Shown piece after piece: positions 1 through 10,408 of a stretch of DNA of 64,000 bases; the stretch's first letter is position 1; each line of letters opens with the position of its first letter. This DNA is from Mycobacteroides chelonae CCUG 47445 (GTDB taxonomy: Bacteria > Actinomycetota > Actinomycetes > Mycobacteriales > Mycobacteriaceae). Where the stretch lies: positions 2,046,001-2,110,000 of the forward strand of contig NZ_CP007220.1 in assembly GCF_001632805.1 (NCBI RefSeq). The letters are read 5' to 3'. The translations under genes were made by a program, and so were the position numbers. The notes beneath the pieces were generated by a model. The model was not told the origin of the DNA and ran no database searches. It saw only the letters and a list, made by a program, of their open reading frames with translations.

Positions 1-127
1 TCATTTCGAGCTATTGGGTTGGGCGGAAACGACGGTCATCATCCGGTTCTGGCTGTTGACCGCGATTGCCTGTGGCCTGGGTCTGGCGTTGTTCTATGGC
101 GAGTGGCTCGCCACGATCGGTGACTAA
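1..127 (+). CDS. mraY: MraY/MurX C-terminus (partial, cut by window start)
   Basis: Reading from base 2 gives 41 codons ending at TAA 125-127. The peptide begins [17 protein letters not shown] and continues as one hydrophobic helix that ends WLATIGD. This matches the last transmembrane helix of phospho-N-acetylmuramoyl-pentapeptide transferase, the membrane enzyme that makes lipid I from UDP-MurNAc-pentapeptide and decaprenyl phosphate. The HFEL and RFW segments are typical of its C-terminus. It lies six bases before murD on the same strand, the usual mycobacterial order (murX-murD), which supports the call. The active-site part is outside the window. Confidence 0.88.
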   Translation, partial: HFELLGWAETTVIIRFWLLTAIACGLGLALFYGEWLATIGD

Positions 128-133
128 CCGGCC

Positions 134-1600
134 ATGACCGTTTCTCAGATGGCCGAACTGCCCAGCGGAGCAAGGGTTCTGGTTTGCGGTGCGCGTGTCA
201 CGGGCGATGCCGTGGTCGCGGCGTTGACGGGGCTGGCGGACCTCGACCTGCGGATTACCGTCTGTGACGACAACGAGGACGCCTTACGGCGTCATCGCGA
301 TGCGGGGCATGGGGCCCTCACCACCGCCGAGGCGCAGCACCATATGGCCGATCAGGATGTGGTGATCGTCAGTCCCGGCTTCGGTCCTTCCTCGCCGATC
401 GTGCTGGCCGCTATACATGCCGGGCTGCCCATCTGGGGTGATGTCGAATTGGCATGGCGTCTGGATGTTTCCGGCCGGTTTGGGCCGCCCAAGCGGTGGC
501 TGGTGGTGACCGGAACCAACGGAAAGACCACGACCACCGCCATGGTCCACGACATGCTGACGGCCGCGGGCCGCACCAGTGCGCTGTGCGGGAACATCGG
601 TGACCCGGTGCTCAATGTGCTGGATCGCGATGTCGAATTTCTGGCCGTCGAGCTCTCCAGCTTCCAGCTGCACTGGGCGCCTTCGGTGCGGCCGGCGGCC
701 GGCGTGGTGCTCAACGTGGCCGAGGACCACCTGGACTGGCACGGGGGAATGGACGCCTACACCCGGGACAAGGCGCGAGTGCTCGATGGGGAGGTCGCGG
801 TTGTCGGTCTTGATGACAGGGTGGCGGCCGGACTGCTCTCGGGCGCGGCGGCACCGATCACGGCCGGGTTCCGCACTGGTGAGCCCGTGGCCGGGGAGCT
901 CGGAGTGCGTGACGGCCTGCTGGTGGACCGGGCATTCGGACCGGATGTGCCGCTGATCGAGGTGGCCAAGCTTCCGGTAGCGGGTCCGATCGGTGTGCTC
1001 AACGCGCTGGCCGCCGCCGCGCTGGCGCGTGCGGTGGGTACGCCCGCGGAGGCTGTCGCGCGTGCGCTGGAGGCCTTTCAGGTGGGGCGGCACCGTGCCG
1101 AGCTGGTGACGCAGCGCCACGGTGTTTCTTACGTAGACGACTCGAAGGCCACCAATCCGCACGCGGCCGCGGCGTCCATCGCGGCCTATCGGCGCGTCAT
1201 CTGGATCGCCGGGGGGTTGCTCAAGGGCGCGGCGGTCGATGATCTGGTGCGCGAATGTGCCGACCGGCTCGGTGCGGTTGTGCTGATCGGCACCGATCGG
1301 GGTGTGATTGCTGAGGCTTTGGCGCGACACGCGCCGGATGTACCCGTTGTTGCGGTTGTGACGCGCGAGGATGCTGGGGTGCAAGAGGCAAATGTGGTCT
1401 ATGTGACTGATGAGGCGGATGGGGGTGGCGCTGATCTGGGTACCCGGGTCATGGCCGCGGCCGTCCGGCACGCCAGCGCTGTGGCCCGGCCTGGCGACAC
1501 CGTGCTGCTGGCTCCGGCCGGCGCATCCTTCGACCAATTCAGCGGGTACTCCGAGCGTGGCGATCGATTCGCCGCGGCGGTGCGCGCACTTACCGGTTAG
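134..1600 (+). CDS. murD: UDP-N-acetylmuramoyl-L-alanine--D-glutamate ligase MurD
   Basis: Cytoplasmic ATP-dependent ligase that adds D-glutamate to UDP-MurNAc-L-Ala in peptidoglycan precursor synthesis. The 488-residue protein has an N-terminal Rossmann-like domain ([13 protein letters not shown] near residue 15) and the Mur-ligase P-loop GTNGKTTTT near residue 126. The central motif ELSSFQLHW follows near residue 173, then HRAE and [11 protein letters not shown] near residues 320-345. The length is normal for actinobacterial MurD. The ATG is at 134, six bases after the mraY stop, and ftsW begins 11 bases after the end, so the genes are probably co-transcribed. Residues 420-450 are a glycine- and valine-rich loop of lower quality for the family, but the frame is intact. 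Confidence 0.96.
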   Translation: MTVSQMAELPSGARVLVCGARVTGDAVVAALTGLADLDLRITVCDDNEDALRRHRDAGHGALTTAEAQHHMADQDVVIVSPGFGPSSPIVLAAIHAGLPIWGDVELAWRLDVSGRFGPPKRWLVVTGTNGKTTTTAMVHDMLTAAGRTSALCGNIGDPVLNVLDRDVEFLAVELSSFQLHWAPSVRPAAGVVLNVAEDHLDWHGGMDAYTRDKARVLDGEVAVVGLDDRVAAGLLSGAAAPITAGFRTGEPVAGELGVRDGLLVDRAFGPDVPLIEVAKLPVAGPIGVLNALAAAALARAVGTPAEAVARALEAFQVGRHRAELVTQRHGVSYVDDSKATNPHAAAASIAAYRRVIWIAGGLLKGAAVDDLVRECADRLGAVVLIGTDRGVIAEALARHAPDVPVVAVVTREDAGVQEANVVYVTDEADGGGADLGTRVMAAAVRHASAVARPGDTVLLAPAGASFDQFSGYSERGDRFAAAVRALTG

Positions 1601-1611
1601 GTAACAGCGCC

Positions 1612-3189
1612 GTGTCGACCCTGACCGCTCCGTTCACCAGGCTTTTCCGCTCCGAGAAGCGCGCCGCGGCGAAGACGGCGGCCAAACCCGCCAAGAAACC
1701 CTCTGACGCGAAGACCGCTGGGTTGGTGGCCCGGACTCGTTTGGGCGCCTGGCTGAACCGGCCGATGACGTCGTTTCACCTGATCATCGCGACAGCCGCG
1801 CTGTTGACCACACTGGGCCTCATCATGGTGTTGTCCGCATCGGGCGTTGAGTCCTATGACGTGGACGGATCTGCGTGGGCTGTGTTCGGCAAGCAGGTGC
1901 TCTGGGTCTGTGTGGGTCTGGTCGGTTTCTACATCGCGCTGCGCACGCCGATCCGGGTGATGCGCAAGTACTCGTTCCCGGCATTCGTCTTCACCATCGT
2001 CTTGATCACCTTGGTGCTGGTGCCCGGAATCGGCACGTACTCCAACGGTTCTCGCGGTTGGTTCGTCTACGGCGGTATGTCGATGCAGCCTTCGGAGCTC
2101 ACCAAGATCGCCTTCGCGATCTGGGGTGCGCACCTGTTGGCTTCGCGCCGCATGGAGAAGGCCTCGCTGCGCGAGATGCTGGTTCCGTTGGTGCCGGCCG
2201 CGCTCATCGCGCTCGTGCTCATCGTCATTCAGCCCGACCTTGGGCAGACGGTCTCCATGAGCATCATCTTGCTGGCGCTGCTTTGGTATGCCGGGCTGCC
2301 GTTGAAGGTGTTCCTCAGTTCGGTGATCGCCGCCGTACTGGCCGCGGCCATCCTCGCCGTCTCCGCCGGGTACCGCTCCGATCGGGTCAAGGCGTGGCTG
2401 GATCCGTCGGCGGACCCGCAGGCCACCGGTTATCAGTCGCGTCAGGCTCGATTCGCGCTGGCCCAGGGTGGCTTCTTCGGCCAGGGACTTGGGCAGGGGT
2501 CGGCGAAATGGCACTACCTGCCCAACGCCCACAACGACTTCATCTTCGCGATCATCGGCGAGGAGCTCGGATTTGTCGGCTGCATCGGGGTGCTGGCGCT
2601 GTTCGGCGTCTTTGCGTACACCGCCATGCGCATCGCCAAGCGCAGTGCCGATCCGTTCCTGCGGATGCTGACCGCCACTGCCGGTATGTGGGTCATCGGT
2701 CAGTCCTTCATCAACATCGGATACGTGATCGGCCTACTGCCGGTGACCGGCATCCAGCTGCCGCTGATTTCTTCTGGTGGTACCGCCACGGCCACAGCCC
2801 TTTTCATGATCGGTCTGATCGCCAACGCCGCGCGCCACGAACCCGAGGCCGTCGCCGCACTGCGGGCGGGTTCGGGTGACCGGATGAACAGGATTCTGCG
2901 GCTCCCGGCGCCGGAGCCGTATGTGGCGCCGCGCATCGACACCGCACGCGATCGCCTGCGCGCCAAGTCGGCCACGCGAGGCGCCGAGACGGCCGATCGG
3001 CAGCCCGAGCGCGCACGGCAGCAAGACTCCGCGCAGGGGGCCAAGCGCAAGCCACGTGCACGTACCGACAGCGACGCAGGGCATCATAGGCAGGTACAGC
3101 AGGTGCGGCGGGCCTCGGGCACGCGCGCGAGCGGCCGGTCCCGTGAGCAATCCCGGGCCGGGAGTTCACGGGCCCGAAGCCATCGATAG
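1612..3189 (+). CDS. ftsW: SEDS-family septal peptidoglycan glycosyltransferase FtsW
   Basis: Integral membrane enzyme of the SEDS family that polymerises lipid II at the division septum together with a class B PBP. The 525 residues comprise a basic cytoplasmic N-terminus of about 55 residues, then roughly ten hydrophobic helices (about 58-405), then a long Arg/Lys/Ser/Gln-rich tail of about 100 residues. Conserved SEDS segments are visible: [13 protein letters not shown] near 155, [15 protein letters not shown] near 306 and [14 protein letters not shown] near 379. The tail is much longer than in E. coli FtsW; long C-terminal tails that bind FtsZ or PBP3 are known in mycobacteria. The start is GTG 1612, 11 bases after murD. 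Confidence 0.95.
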   Translation: MSTLTAPFTRLFRSEKRAAAKTAAKPAKKPSDAKTAGLVARTRLGAWLNRPMTSFHLIIATAALLTTLGLIMVLSASGVESYDVDGSAWAVFGKQVLWVCVGLVGFYIALRTPIRVMRKYSFPAFVFTIVLITLVLVPGIGTYSNGSRGWFVYGGMSMQPSELTKIAFAIWGAHLLASRRMEKASLREMLVPLVPAALIALVLIVIQPDLGQTVSMSIILLALLWYAGLPLKVFLSSVIAAVLAAAILAVSAGYRSDRVKAWLDPSADPQATGYQSRQARFALAQGGFFGQGLGQGSAKWHYLPNAHNDFIFAIIGEELGFVGCIGVLALFGVFAYTAMRIAKRSADPFLRMLTATAGMWVIGQSFINIGYVIGLLPVTGIQLPLISSGGTATATALFMIGLIANAARHEPEAVAALRAGSGDRMNRILRLPAPEPYVAPRIDTARDRLRAKSATRGAETADRQPERARQQDSAQGAKRKPRARTDSDAGHHRQVQQVRRASGTRASGRSREQSRAGSSRARSHR

Positions 3190-3234
3190 CTGCTGAACAT
3201 GTGATTGCCGCCAGACCGAAAGGATGCTCCCGGA

Positions 3235-4395
3235 GTGAGTGACGAACTTCGGCCGCTTTCGGTGGTACTGGCCGGTGGCGGTACCGCGGGACACGTCGAA
3301 CCCGCCATGGCGGTCGCCGATGCACTGCGCGAGATCGACCCGTCGGTGCGGATCACCGCATTGGGTACCGAGCGTGGCCTGGAGACGCGGCTGGTGCCCG
3401 ACCGCGGGTACGACCTGGAACTGATCGTGCCGGTGCCGCTCCCGCGTCGCCTCACCGGCGATCTGGTGCGGCTGCCGTTGCGGGTGCGCCGGGCAGTGCG
3501 GCAGACCCGGGCGGTGTTCGACAATGTCGGAGCTGATGTCGTCATCGGTTTCGGCGGTTACGTGGCGTTGCCCGCCTATCTGGCGGCACGTCGAGGACCG
3601 CTGCGCCGTCCCCGTGTTCCGGTGGTCATTCATGAGGCGAACGCACGTGCCGGCCTTGCGAATAGGGTCGGGGCGCGCCGCGCGCAGCGCGTGTTATCGG
3701 CCGTCTCGGACTCGGGACTGCGCCGTGCAGAGGTGGTCGGGGTGCCGGTTCGTGGATCGATCACGGCGCTGGATCGCACCGCGTTGCGGCAGGAGGCGCG
3801 CGCTCACTACGGATTCGACGACGATGCTCTGGTGCTCTTGGTATTCGGCGGGTCCCAGGGTGCGGTGTCCCTGAACAATGCCGTCTCGGCTGCGGCCAAT
3901 GACCTTGCCGCTGCCGGGGTTTCGGTGCTGCATGCACACGGGCCGAAGAACACGATCGAGCTGCCAGAGGGCGGGTTGCGGGACGTTCCGGGCGCCCCCA
4001 AATACGTGGCCCTGCCATACCTGGACCGCATGGACCTGGCCTACGCCGCGGCCGATATCGCCGTGTGCCGATCCGGCGCGATGACCGTCGCCGAGGTCTC
4101 CGCGGTGGGGTTGCCCGCCATCTACGTGCCTCTTCCCATCGGCAACGGTGAACAGCGGCTCAACGCGCTGCCGGTCGTCGACGCTGGAGGTGGTGTGATC
4201 GTCGCGGACCGCGACCTCACTCCGGAGACATTGGCGCACATGGTGATCGAAATCGCCTCCGATTCCGGCAAGCTTGCCCAGATGACGTCGGCCGCCGCGC
4301 TGTCGGGACATCCGGACGCCGCACGGCAGGTGGCTCAGGTGGCGCTGGATGTCGCACGACAGCAGCGATCTCAGGGACGGAGTGCATCGCGATGA
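3235..4395 (+). CDS. murG: UDP-GlcNAc:lipid I N-acetylglucosaminyltransferase MurG
   Basis: Peripheral membrane GT28 glycosyltransferase that converts lipid I to lipid II. I chose GTG 3235 over the upstream in-frame TTG 3205 because GAAAGGA at 3218-3224 is properly spaced for it and the product then begins just before the first strand ([19 protein letters not shown]), as in the family. The glycine loop GGGTAGH is near residue 13, FGGSQGA near 205, and the nucleotide-sugar site with GNGEQRLNA near 303. Length is 386 residues, which is usual. Its last four bases overlap the murC start (ATGA), indicating translational coupling. Confidence 0.95.
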   Translation: MSDELRPLSVVLAGGGTAGHVEPAMAVADALREIDPSVRITALGTERGLETRLVPDRGYDLELIVPVPLPRRLTGDLVRLPLRVRRAVRQTRAVFDNVGADVVIGFGGYVALPAYLAARRGPLRRPRVPVVIHEANARAGLANRVGARRAQRVLSAVSDSGLRRAEVVGVPVRGSITALDRTALRQEARAHYGFDDDALVLLVFGGSQGAVSLNNAVSAAANDLAAAGVSVLHAHGPKNTIELPEGGLRDVPGAPKYVALPYLDRMDLAYAAADIAVCRSGAMTVAEVSAVGLPAIYVPLPIGNGEQRLNALPVVDAGGGVIVADRDLTPETLAHMVIEIASDSGKLAQMTSAAALSGHPDAARQVAQVALDVARQQRSQGRSASR

Positions 4396-5864
4396 ACATC
4401 GGCCCACTCCCGGAGCATTTGCGCCGCGTGCACATGGTCGGCATCGGCGGTGCCGGAATGTCAGGTATCGCCAGGATCTTGCTGGACAGGGGAGCGCAGG
4501 TATCGGGCTCCGATGCCAAGGAATCTCGTGGCGTGCTCGCACTGCGTACCCGCGGTGCCCTGGTCAACATCGGCCACGATGGCGACGCCCTGGATCTGCT
4601 GCCCGGTGGTCCCACCGTGGTGGTTACCACCCATGCGGCCATTCCCAAGACGAATCCTGAACTGGTGGAAGCTCATCGGCGTGGAATACCCGTCCTGCTG
4701 CGCCCGGTTGTGCTTGCGGACCTGATGGCCGGATACCGCACCCTGATGGTGACTGGAACGCATGGCAAGACCAGCACCACATCCATGCTCATTGTGGCGC
4801 TGCAGCATTGCGGATACGACCCATCGTTCGCGGTCGGCGGTGAGCTCAACGAGGCGGGCACCAACGCCCACCACGGCAGTGGGGACGTGTTCGTGGCCGA
4901 GGCCGACGAAAGTGACGGCTCACTGCTGCAGTACCGGCCCGATCTCATCGTCGTGACCAATATCGAGGCCGACCATCTCGATCACTTCGGCAGTGTCGAG
5001 GCCTATACCGCGGTATTCGACGAATTCACCGAAACTTTGGGCCCCGAAGGGGTCTTGGTGGTGTGCCTGGATGATCCGGGGTCCGCGGCGTTGGCGCGCC
5101 GGGCCCACGAGCGCGGCCTACGAGTACGTGGCTACGGCAGTGTCGAACAGGCGGACGCCGCGGGTGTCCCGGTCGCCGGGTGGCTGCGTGATTGGCAGTT
5201 CAAGGACACCGGAGCGTTCGCACAGATCCAGTTGGCGGGCGAGAAGACCTCGCGCACCATGCGACTGTCGGTGCCGGGTCGGCACATGGCCCTGAACGCA
5301 CTGGCCGCGGTGGTGGCGGCCGCCGAGATCGGGGCCTCTGTCGAGGATGTGCTCGATGGGCTGGCCGGATTTGAAGGAGTGCGCCGCCGATTCGAATTGG
5401 TCGGTCAGGTCGAGAGTGTCCGGGTCTTCGATGACTACGCGCACCATCCCACCGAGGTCCGGACGGTGCTACAGGCGGTTTCCGGAATCGTCGAGCAACA
5501 GGGATTTGGCCGCTCTGTCGTCGTCTTTCAGCCCCACTTGTACTCCCGCACAGCATCTTTCGCAACGGAGTTCGCCGAGGCGCTCAGTGTGGCCGATCTG
5601 GTGTTCGTGCTCGATGTCTACGGCGCACGCGAAGCGCCGTTGCCGGGTGTCAGCGGTGCGTTGATCGTCGAGCAGATCTCCGGGGTGCCGGTGCATTACC
5701 TGCCTGATCTGTCGACGGTGGCTGCGCATGTCGCCGCGGCCACGGCGCCGGGGGATCTGGTGATCACGATGGGTGCGGGCGATGTCACGCTGCAGGGCAA
5801 GGAGATCGTGCGGGCGTTGCGCGCGCGTGCCAATGACTGGCCGCCCCCGAGGAACGGTCAATGA
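4392..5864 (+). CDS. murC: UDP-N-acetylmuramate--L-alanine ligase MurC
   Basis: Cytoplasmic Mur ligase that attaches the first amino acid of the peptidoglycan stem peptide. The 490-residue protein shows the UDP-binding glycine motif [12 protein letters not shown] near residue 15, the ATP P-loop GTHGKTSTT near 122, [10 protein letters not shown] near 175 and the C-terminal-domain motif [10 protein letters not shown] near 346. It overlaps murG upstream and ftsQ downstream by four bases each, so murG-murC-ftsQ reads as a tightly coupled operon. murB and ddl do not lie between murC and ftsQ, which is the mycobacterial arrangement and unlike that of E. coli. Confidence 0.96.
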   Translation: MNIGPLPEHLRRVHMVGIGGAGMSGIARILLDRGAQVSGSDAKESRGVLALRTRGALVNIGHDGDALDLLPGGPTVVVTTHAAIPKTNPELVEAHRRGIPVLLRPVVLADLMAGYRTLMVTGTHGKTSTTSMLIVALQHCGYDPSFAVGGELNEAGTNAHHGSGDVFVAEADESDGSLLQYRPDLIVVTNIEADHLDHFGSVEAYTAVFDEFTETLGPEGVLVVCLDDPGSAALARRAHERGLRVRGYGSVEQADAAGVPVAGWLRDWQFKDTGAFAQIQLAGEKTSRTMRLSVPGRHMALNALAAVVAAAEIGASVEDVLDGLAGFEGVRRRFELVGQVESVRVFDDYAHHPTEVRTVLQAVSGIVEQQGFGRSVVVFQPHLYSRTASFATEFAEALSVADLVFVLDVYGAREAPLPGVSGALIVEQISGVPVHYLPDLSTVAAHVAAATAPGDLVITMGAGDVTLQGKEIVRALRARANDWPPPRNGQ

Positions 5865-6805
5865 GCGAGCCGGACAGGACTTCGGAGGAGGCAGCGGAGT
5901 CGGCCCCGGTGTCTGACGAGATCGAGGATTCCGCTCCCGAGGCGATCGACGAGGATGCCGGTGCCGAGCAGGCGGAGGCCGACGAGTCCGCCGAGGGGCC
6001 GCGGATGCGGGCCAGGCGCGAGCGGATGGAGCGCCGGGACGCACAGCGGCGCGCGATCGCTCTGGAGCAGGCGCGGCGTGAGGCGAAGGCGGCTGCCAAG
6101 GGCAAGCAGGTAGATCAGGGCAAGAGCGCGGGACGCGGGAAGGTTCAGGGTTTGCACACCCTGCTGCTCGCGGTGCTGCTCACGGTCATCGCGGTGGGAC
6201 TGGGGGCGATTCTGTACTTCACGCCCCTGATGTCCGTGCGCCAGACCGTGGTGACCGGCACCGGGGTGGTCACCCAAGAGGACGTTCTTCGGGAACTGAA
6301 CATCACCAAGGGAACGCGGCTGCTGCAGATCGATACCGCCGCCGCCGCGGACCGGGTGGCCAGCATCCGCCGGGTGGCCAGTGCGCGTGTGCAATGCGAG
6401 TACCCGTCCACCTTGCGCGTCACCATCGTCGAACGGGTCCCGGTCGCGGCATGGGCGGGCGGCGACGGGACGCATCTCATCGACCGCGACGGGGTGGACT
6501 TCGCCAACGAACCGCCGCCGCCGGGCATCCCGGTGCTGGACGTGGTGGCTCCAGGTCCGCAGGACCCGACGACCAAGGCGGCATTGCAGGTTCTCACCTC
6601 GCTGGCGCCCGACCTGGCGCGACAGGTCGCCAAGATCGCTGCGCCGTCGGTGTCGTCGATCACGCTCACCCTCGACGACGGTCGCACCATCGTCTGGGGG
6701 ACTACCGACCGCACCGCGGAGAAGGCGGAAAAGCTGGGGGCCCTGCTCACCCAGCCCGGTCGCATGTACGACGTGTCCAGCCCGGATCTGCCCACGGTCA
6801 AGTAG
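5861..6805 (+). CDS. ftsQ: Cell division protein FtsQ (POTRA domain)
   Basis: Bitopic divisome scaffold protein. The first 100 residues are a charged cytoplasmic region rich in Glu/Asp, then in Arg/Lys/Ala. One hydrophobic helix (about 102-121, [20 protein letters not shown]) is followed by the extracytoplasmic POTRA domain ([20 protein letters not shown]) and the FtsQ beta-domain, with VRCEYP-like and VERVPVAAW segments. Length is 314 residues, near the mycobacterial norm. The ATG overlaps the murC stop. The gene ends 209 bases before ftsZ, so ftsZ probably has additional promoters of its own. Confidence 0.93.
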   Translation: MSEPDRTSEEAAESAPVSDEIEDSAPEAIDEDAGAEQAEADESAEGPRMRARRERMERRDAQRRAIALEQARREAKAAAKGKQVDQGKSAGRGKVQGLHTLLLAVLLTVIAVGLGAILYFTPLMSVRQTVVTGTGVVTQEDVLRELNITKGTRLLQIDTAAAADRVASIRRVASARVQCEYPSTLRVTIVERVPVAAWAGGDGTHLIDRDGVDFANEPPPPGIPVLDVVAPGPQDPTTKAALQVLTSLAPDLARQVAKIAAPSVSSITLTLDDGRTIVWGTTDRTAEKAEKLGALLTQPGRMYDVSSPDLPTVK

Positions 6806-6928
6806 GCGACCGGACTGCTCGCCGTTTCCAGAAATAGCCACGGGAAAATCCAGCGATCCATCGGCGCGCCTCCCGGGCGCGGCTAACCGCGCCCCCTACC
6901 GTTCTGTTTCAGCGGGACAACCTGACAT

Positions 6929-6959
6929 AACTCTAAGCCTGAGGTAGAGGTTGAGAGTT
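6929..6959. promoter_or_regulatory. Imperfect dyad upstream of ftsZ
   Basis: In the ftsQ-ftsZ spacer (6806-7014), AACTCTAAGCCT (6929-6940) and AGGTTGAGAGTT (6948-6959) form an inverted repeat with nine of twelve positions complementary. The outer six bases on each side are perfect and the spacer is seven bases. It lies 56 bases before the ftsZ ATG, where a promoter, operator or leader hairpin would be expected. I cannot assign a regulator. The rest of the spacer contains no open reading frame that I would call. Confidence 0.4.
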
Positions 6960-7014
6960 TGCAGAGACGCTCCAGCTACTCAGACCACGGCAGCAACCAG
7001 GGAGGAAGGCGACC

Positions 7015-8166
7015 ATGACGCCTCCACACAACTACCTCGCGGTGATCAAGGTCGTCGGCATCGGGGGCGGCGGCGTCAACGCCGTCAACCGCATGATCGA
7101 GCACGGCCTCAAGGGGGTCGAGTTCATCGCGATCAACACCGACGCGCAGGCGCTGCTGATGAGCGACGCGGACGTCAAGCTCGACGTCGGCCGCGATTCC
7201 ACGCGCGGCCTGGGCGCGGGTGCGGACCCCGACGTGGGCCGCAAGGCCGCCGAGGATGCCAAGGACGAGATCGAGGAGCTCCTCAAGGGCGCCGACATGG
7301 TCTTCGTCACCGCTGGTGAGGGTGGTGGCACCGGAACCGGTGGCGCGCCCGTGGTGGCCAGCATCGCCCGCAAGCTGGGTGCGCTGACCATCGGCGTGGT
7401 CACCCGGCCGTTCTCCTTCGAGGGCAAGCGCCGCAGCGGCCAGGCCGAGCTCGGTATCGGCTCGCTGCGGGAAAGCTGCGACACCCTGATCGTCATTCCC
7501 AACGACCGTCTGCTGCAGATGGGCGACGCCGCGGTATCGCTCATGGACGCGTTCCGCAGCGCTGACGAGGTGCTGCTCAACGGTGTTCAGGGCATCACCG
7601 ACCTCATCACCACGCCGGGTCTGATCAACGTCGACTTCGCCGACGTGAAGAGCGTCATGTCCGGCGCTGGTAGCGCCCTGATGGGTATCGGGTCTTCCCG
7701 TGGCGACGGCAGGGCGCTCAAAGCCGCCGAGACCGCCATCAATTCACCGCTTCTCGAGGCTTCGATGGAAGGTGCTCAGGGCGTGCTGATGTCGATCGCC
7801 GGTGGCAGCGACCTGGGTCTGTTCGAGATCAACGAGGCGGCCTCGCTGGTGCAGGAGTCGGCGCACCCCGAAGCCAACATCATCTTCGGAACCGTCATCG
7901 ACGACTCGCTCGGCGACGAGGTGCGCGTCACCGTCATCGCCGCAGGTTTCGACGCCGGTGGCCCCAGCCGTAAGCCGATCAGCGGCACGGCGGCACCGGG
8001 CACCGTAGCCCCCGGGAAGGCCGGTCAGGTCAACGGCTCCAACGGGGCCAGCATCTTCGACACCATCGACGCGCAGAGCCTGCCGCGGGATACCAACGGC
8101 TCTACGGTGACGCTCGGTGGCGGCGACGAGGACGATGTCGATGTGCCGCCCTTCATGCGGCGCTGA
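7015..8166 (+). CDS. ftsZ: Cell division GTPase FtsZ
   Basis: Tubulin-like GTPase that forms the Z-ring. The 383 residues include the T1 loop [13 protein letters not shown] near residue 14, the tubulin signature [12 protein letters not shown] near 101, and the T7 region [15 protein letters not shown] near 205. An unstructured linker (about 315-370) leads to the conserved C-terminal peptide [11 protein letters not shown], which docks SepF and FtsW in actinobacteria. GGGAGGAAGG, about six bases before ATG 7015, is a strong ribosome-binding site. There is no ftsA nearby, as usual for actinobacteria. SepF (9710) is its likely membrane tether. Confidence 0.98.
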   Translation: MTPPHNYLAVIKVVGIGGGGVNAVNRMIEHGLKGVEFIAINTDAQALLMSDADVKLDVGRDSTRGLGAGADPDVGRKAAEDAKDEIEELLKGADMVFVTAGEGGGTGTGGAPVVASIARKLGALTIGVVTRPFSFEGKRRSGQAELGIGSLRESCDTLIVIPNDRLLQMGDAAVSLMDAFRSADEVLLNGVQGITDLITTPGLINVDFADVKSVMSGAGSALMGIGSSRGDGRALKAAETAINSPLLEASMEGAQGVLMSIAGGSDLGLFEINEAASLVQESAHPEANIIFGTVIDDSLGDEVRVTVIAAGFDAGGPSRKPISGTAAPGTVAPGKAGQVNGSNGASIFDTIDAQSLPRDTNGSTVTLGGGDEDDVDVPPFMRR

Positions 8167-8203
8167 CGGCTTGCTGTCTAACCGACGAACTACCCTCTGA
8201 CGT

Positions 8204-8911
8204 ATGGGTTTTCGAGTTCGACGTGTCACCACCACCCGGCGCGGTGGCGTGTCACGCGCGCCTTTTGACAGCTTCAACCTCGGCGATCACGTTGGTGACG
8301 ATCCCGATGCGGTGGCTGCCAACCGGTCACGCCTCGCGGGTGCGCTGGGCTTGCCGGACGATCATCTGATCTGGATGCAGCAGGTTCACGGCGACAACGT
8401 GCACCGCGTCGAGGGGCCCGGAACATCGGTTATCCCGGACACCGACGCGTTGTTGACCACCGAACCCGGTATCGCGCTCGCGGTCCTGACCGCGGACTGC
8501 GTCCCGGTGCTACTCGCCGATGCGAGCGCGGGAGTCATCGCGGGTGCCCACGCCGGTCGGGTGGGCGCCAAACTCGGCATCGTGCCGCGCACCGTCGAAG
8601 CCATGGTGGAAGCGGGTGCGGAGGTCGGGCGTATCTCGGCTTTCCTCGGGCCGGCGGTAAGCGGTCGGTATTACGAGGTGCCAGCCGATATGGCCGCGGA
8701 TGTCGAGGCGGCACTGCCGGGGAGCCGCACGACGACCGGGGCCGGCACGCCGGGTCTGGATCTGCGGGCCGGAATCGCCCGGCAGTTTTCCGGATTGGGT
8801 GTGCGGGCCATCGACATCGATCCGCGCTGCACGGTCGAGGACCCGGATTTGTTCAGTTATCGCCGCGAGCCGCGTACCGGCCGGCTGGCCTCGGTGATCT
8901 GGCTCAGTTGA
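8204..8911 (+). CDS. pgeF: PgeF/YfiH-family peptidoglycan editing factor (purine nucleoside phosphorylase-like)
   Basis: Member of the YfiH (COG1496) family, once annotated as multicopper polyphenol oxidase or laccase-domain protein. Family members are known to act on nucleosides and, in E. coli, to remove misincorporated residues from peptidoglycan precursors. The 235-residue protein shows the family metal/active-site segments MQQVHGDNVH near residue 65, LTADCVPVLLAD near 96 and AGAHAGRVGAKLG near 113. The usual HAGWRG is HAGRVG here. It follows ftsZ by 37 bases and ends within the start of yggS, so it belongs to the division operon. The exact substrate in this organism is not known. Confidence 0.88.
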   Translation: MGFRVRRVTTTRRGGVSRAPFDSFNLGDHVGDDPDAVAANRSRLAGALGLPDDHLIWMQQVHGDNVHRVEGPGTSVIPDTDALLTTEPGIALAVLTADCVPVLLADASAGVIAGAHAGRVGAKLGIVPRTVEAMVEAGAEVGRISAFLGPAVSGRYYEVPADMAADVEAALPGSRTTTGAGTPGLDLRAGIARQFSGLGVRAIDIDPRCTVEDPDLFSYRREPRTGRLASVIWLS

Positions 8912-9621
8912 TGACGCGCGCCGATGAGCTGAGCACCGCGCTGGATGCGGTGCGCGAGCGAGTCCGCGCTGCCGCCGAGGCCGTTGATCGCGACCCGCAA
9001 GAGATTGAACTGCTGCCCGTCACCAAGTTTTTCCCGGCGGCCGACGTCCAGGAGCTGTACTCGTTGGGCTGCCGTGCGTTCGGGGAATCGAGGGATCAAG
9101 AGGCTGCCGCCAAGGTGGCGGAGGTAGGCCATGCGGATATCCAATGGCACATGGTGGGCAATCTGCAGCGCAACAAGGCGAAATCAGTTGCCCATTGGGC
9201 CTATTCGGTGCATTCGGTGGACAATTCACGGCTGGTGGCCGCGCTGGACACAGCGCGCGCAACGGGGGACAGGAGCGAGCCGCTGCACGTGTACCTCCAG
9301 ATCAGCCTCGATGGCGATACCGCTCGTGGCGGAGTGGACATCGCTGACGTGGACGGAGTCGACGAGCTGTGCGCGCAGGTGGTCGCCAGCGAGCATCTCG
9401 AGCTTGCCGGGTTGATGGCTCTGCCTCCTCGTGAGGCCAATGCCGACCAGGCCTTTCGCCGACTCCAGCAAGAACACGAACGCGTTCGGCGGCGCTATCC
9501 GCAGGCGAATCGCTTATCGGCAGGAATGTCCAACGACCTGGAGACCGCCATTAAATATGGGTCCACTTGTGTGCGTGTCGGAACGGCGCTGATGGGGCAA
9601 CGACCGCTAACGTCACGGTAG
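8911..9621 (+). CDS. yggS: YggS/PLPBP-family pyridoxal-phosphate homeostasis protein
   Basis: Small fold-type III PLP-binding protein, not an enzyme of known reaction, that keeps pyridoxal phosphate and amino-acid pools balanced. The PLP lysine is in LLPVTKFFPAADV (Lys39 counted from ATG 8911). Other family blocks are GESRDQEAAAKV, WHMVGNLQRNKAK near residue 84 and the C-terminal phosphate-binding LSAGMSNDLETAI near 200. TTG 8908 is a possible start two codons earlier in the scheme TTG-ATG; ATG is preferred. Its position between pgeF and sepF is a conserved feature of Gram-positive division clusters. Confidence 0.93.
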   Translation: MTRADELSTALDAVRERVRAAAEAVDRDPQEIELLPVTKFFPAADVQELYSLGCRAFGESRDQEAAAKVAEVGHADIQWHMVGNLQRNKAKSVAHWAYSVHSVDNSRLVAALDTARATGDRSEPLHVYLQISLDGDTARGGVDIADVDGVDELCAQVVASEHLELAGLMALPPREANADQAFRRLQQEHERVRRRYPQANRLSAGMSNDLETAIKYGSTCVRVGTALMGQRPLTSR

Positions 9622-9709
9622 ATCGTCACTCCAGTCACATTTGCAACACAGCTGTAGAGACCGAGCGAACAACTGAACTCCATATAGCCCACGCACGGAA
9701 GGTCACGCG

Positions 9710-10351
9710 ATGAGCACGCTGCACAAGGTCAAGGCCTACTTCGGCATGGCTCCCATGGACGACTACGACGACGAGTACTACGACGACGTCGACGCGCATG
9801 CGCCCCGGCGCGCGGCCGTCGAGGATCGCCGGTACCCGCGTCGTGGCGAGCGGTTCGCCGACGATGCCGAGTACGGCTACGACGAGCCCGGCTACCGTTC
9901 TGGCGGTCCCGGTGGTTACGCCGAGGAGGATCGCTTTGCCGCCCGCCACCCGGCGCCTCGTGAGTTCGACCGTCCGGCACCGCGTTTGGGCTCATTGAGG
10001 GGTAGCGCTCCCACCCGTGGCGCGCTGGCCATGGATCCGCGCCGCGCCGCGATTTTCGAAGAGGGCAGCCCGTTGTCCAAGATCACCACGCTGCGCCCCA
10101 AGGACTACAGCGAGGCACGCACCATTGGCGAGCGGTTCCGCGACGGCACCCCGGTCATCATGGACCTGGTGTCGATGGACAACGCAGATGCCAAGCGTGT
10201 GGTGGATTTCGCGGCCGGACTCGCGTTCGCGTTGCGCGGTTCGTTCGACAAGGTGGCGACAAAGGTCTTCCTGCTGTCTCCGGCCGATATCGACGTCAGC
10301 GCCGAGGAGCGCCGTCGGATCGCCGAGAGCGGCTTCTACTCCTACCAGTAG
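9710..10351 (+). CDS. sepF: Cell division protein SepF
   Basis: FtsZ-binding membrane anchor that substitutes for FtsA in actinobacteria. The 213 residues begin with a short amphipathic membrane-targeting segment ([13 protein letters not shown]). A long Asp/Tyr/Arg-rich disordered linker follows (about 15-115), and then the globular SepF domain (about 118-210) with [20 protein letters not shown] and [17 protein letters not shown]. It starts 88 bases after yggS and ends the + strand run of the dcw cluster. A long hairpin follows immediately. Confidence 0.95.
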   Translation: MSTLHKVKAYFGMAPMDDYDDEYYDDVDAHAPRRAAVEDRRYPRRGERFADDAEYGYDEPGYRSGGPGGYAEEDRFAARHPAPREFDRPAPRLGSLRGSAPTRGALAMDPRRAAIFEEGSPLSKITTLRPKDYSEARTIGERFRDGTPVIMDLVSMDNADAKRVVDFAAGLAFALRGSFDKVATKVFLLSPADIDVSAEERRRIAESGFYSYQ

Positions 10352-10359
10352 ACCTCTGA

Positions 10360-10406
10360 CGAATTCGGGCGAGAAGATGCAGTTCGCATCTTCTCGCCCG
10401 AATTCG
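10360..10406. terminator. 21-bp perfect hairpin between convergent sepF and DUF899 gene
   Basis: Bases 10360-10380 and 10386-10406 are exact reverse complements (21 bp), separated by the five-base loop AGTTC. The right arm is followed by CTTT. It occupies nearly the whole 57-base gap between the two convergent stop codons, so it is best read as a bidirectional intrinsic terminator. The stem is unusually long and perfect and carries no T-run of normal length. Confidence 0.8.
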
Positions 10407-10408
10407 CT

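Noticed and set aside
284..1537. Minus-strand open frame of 417 codons inside murD
   Set aside because: Fully antisense to murD, whose motifs and coupling to neighbours are clear. The antisense product is Arg/His/Gly-rich with no domain.
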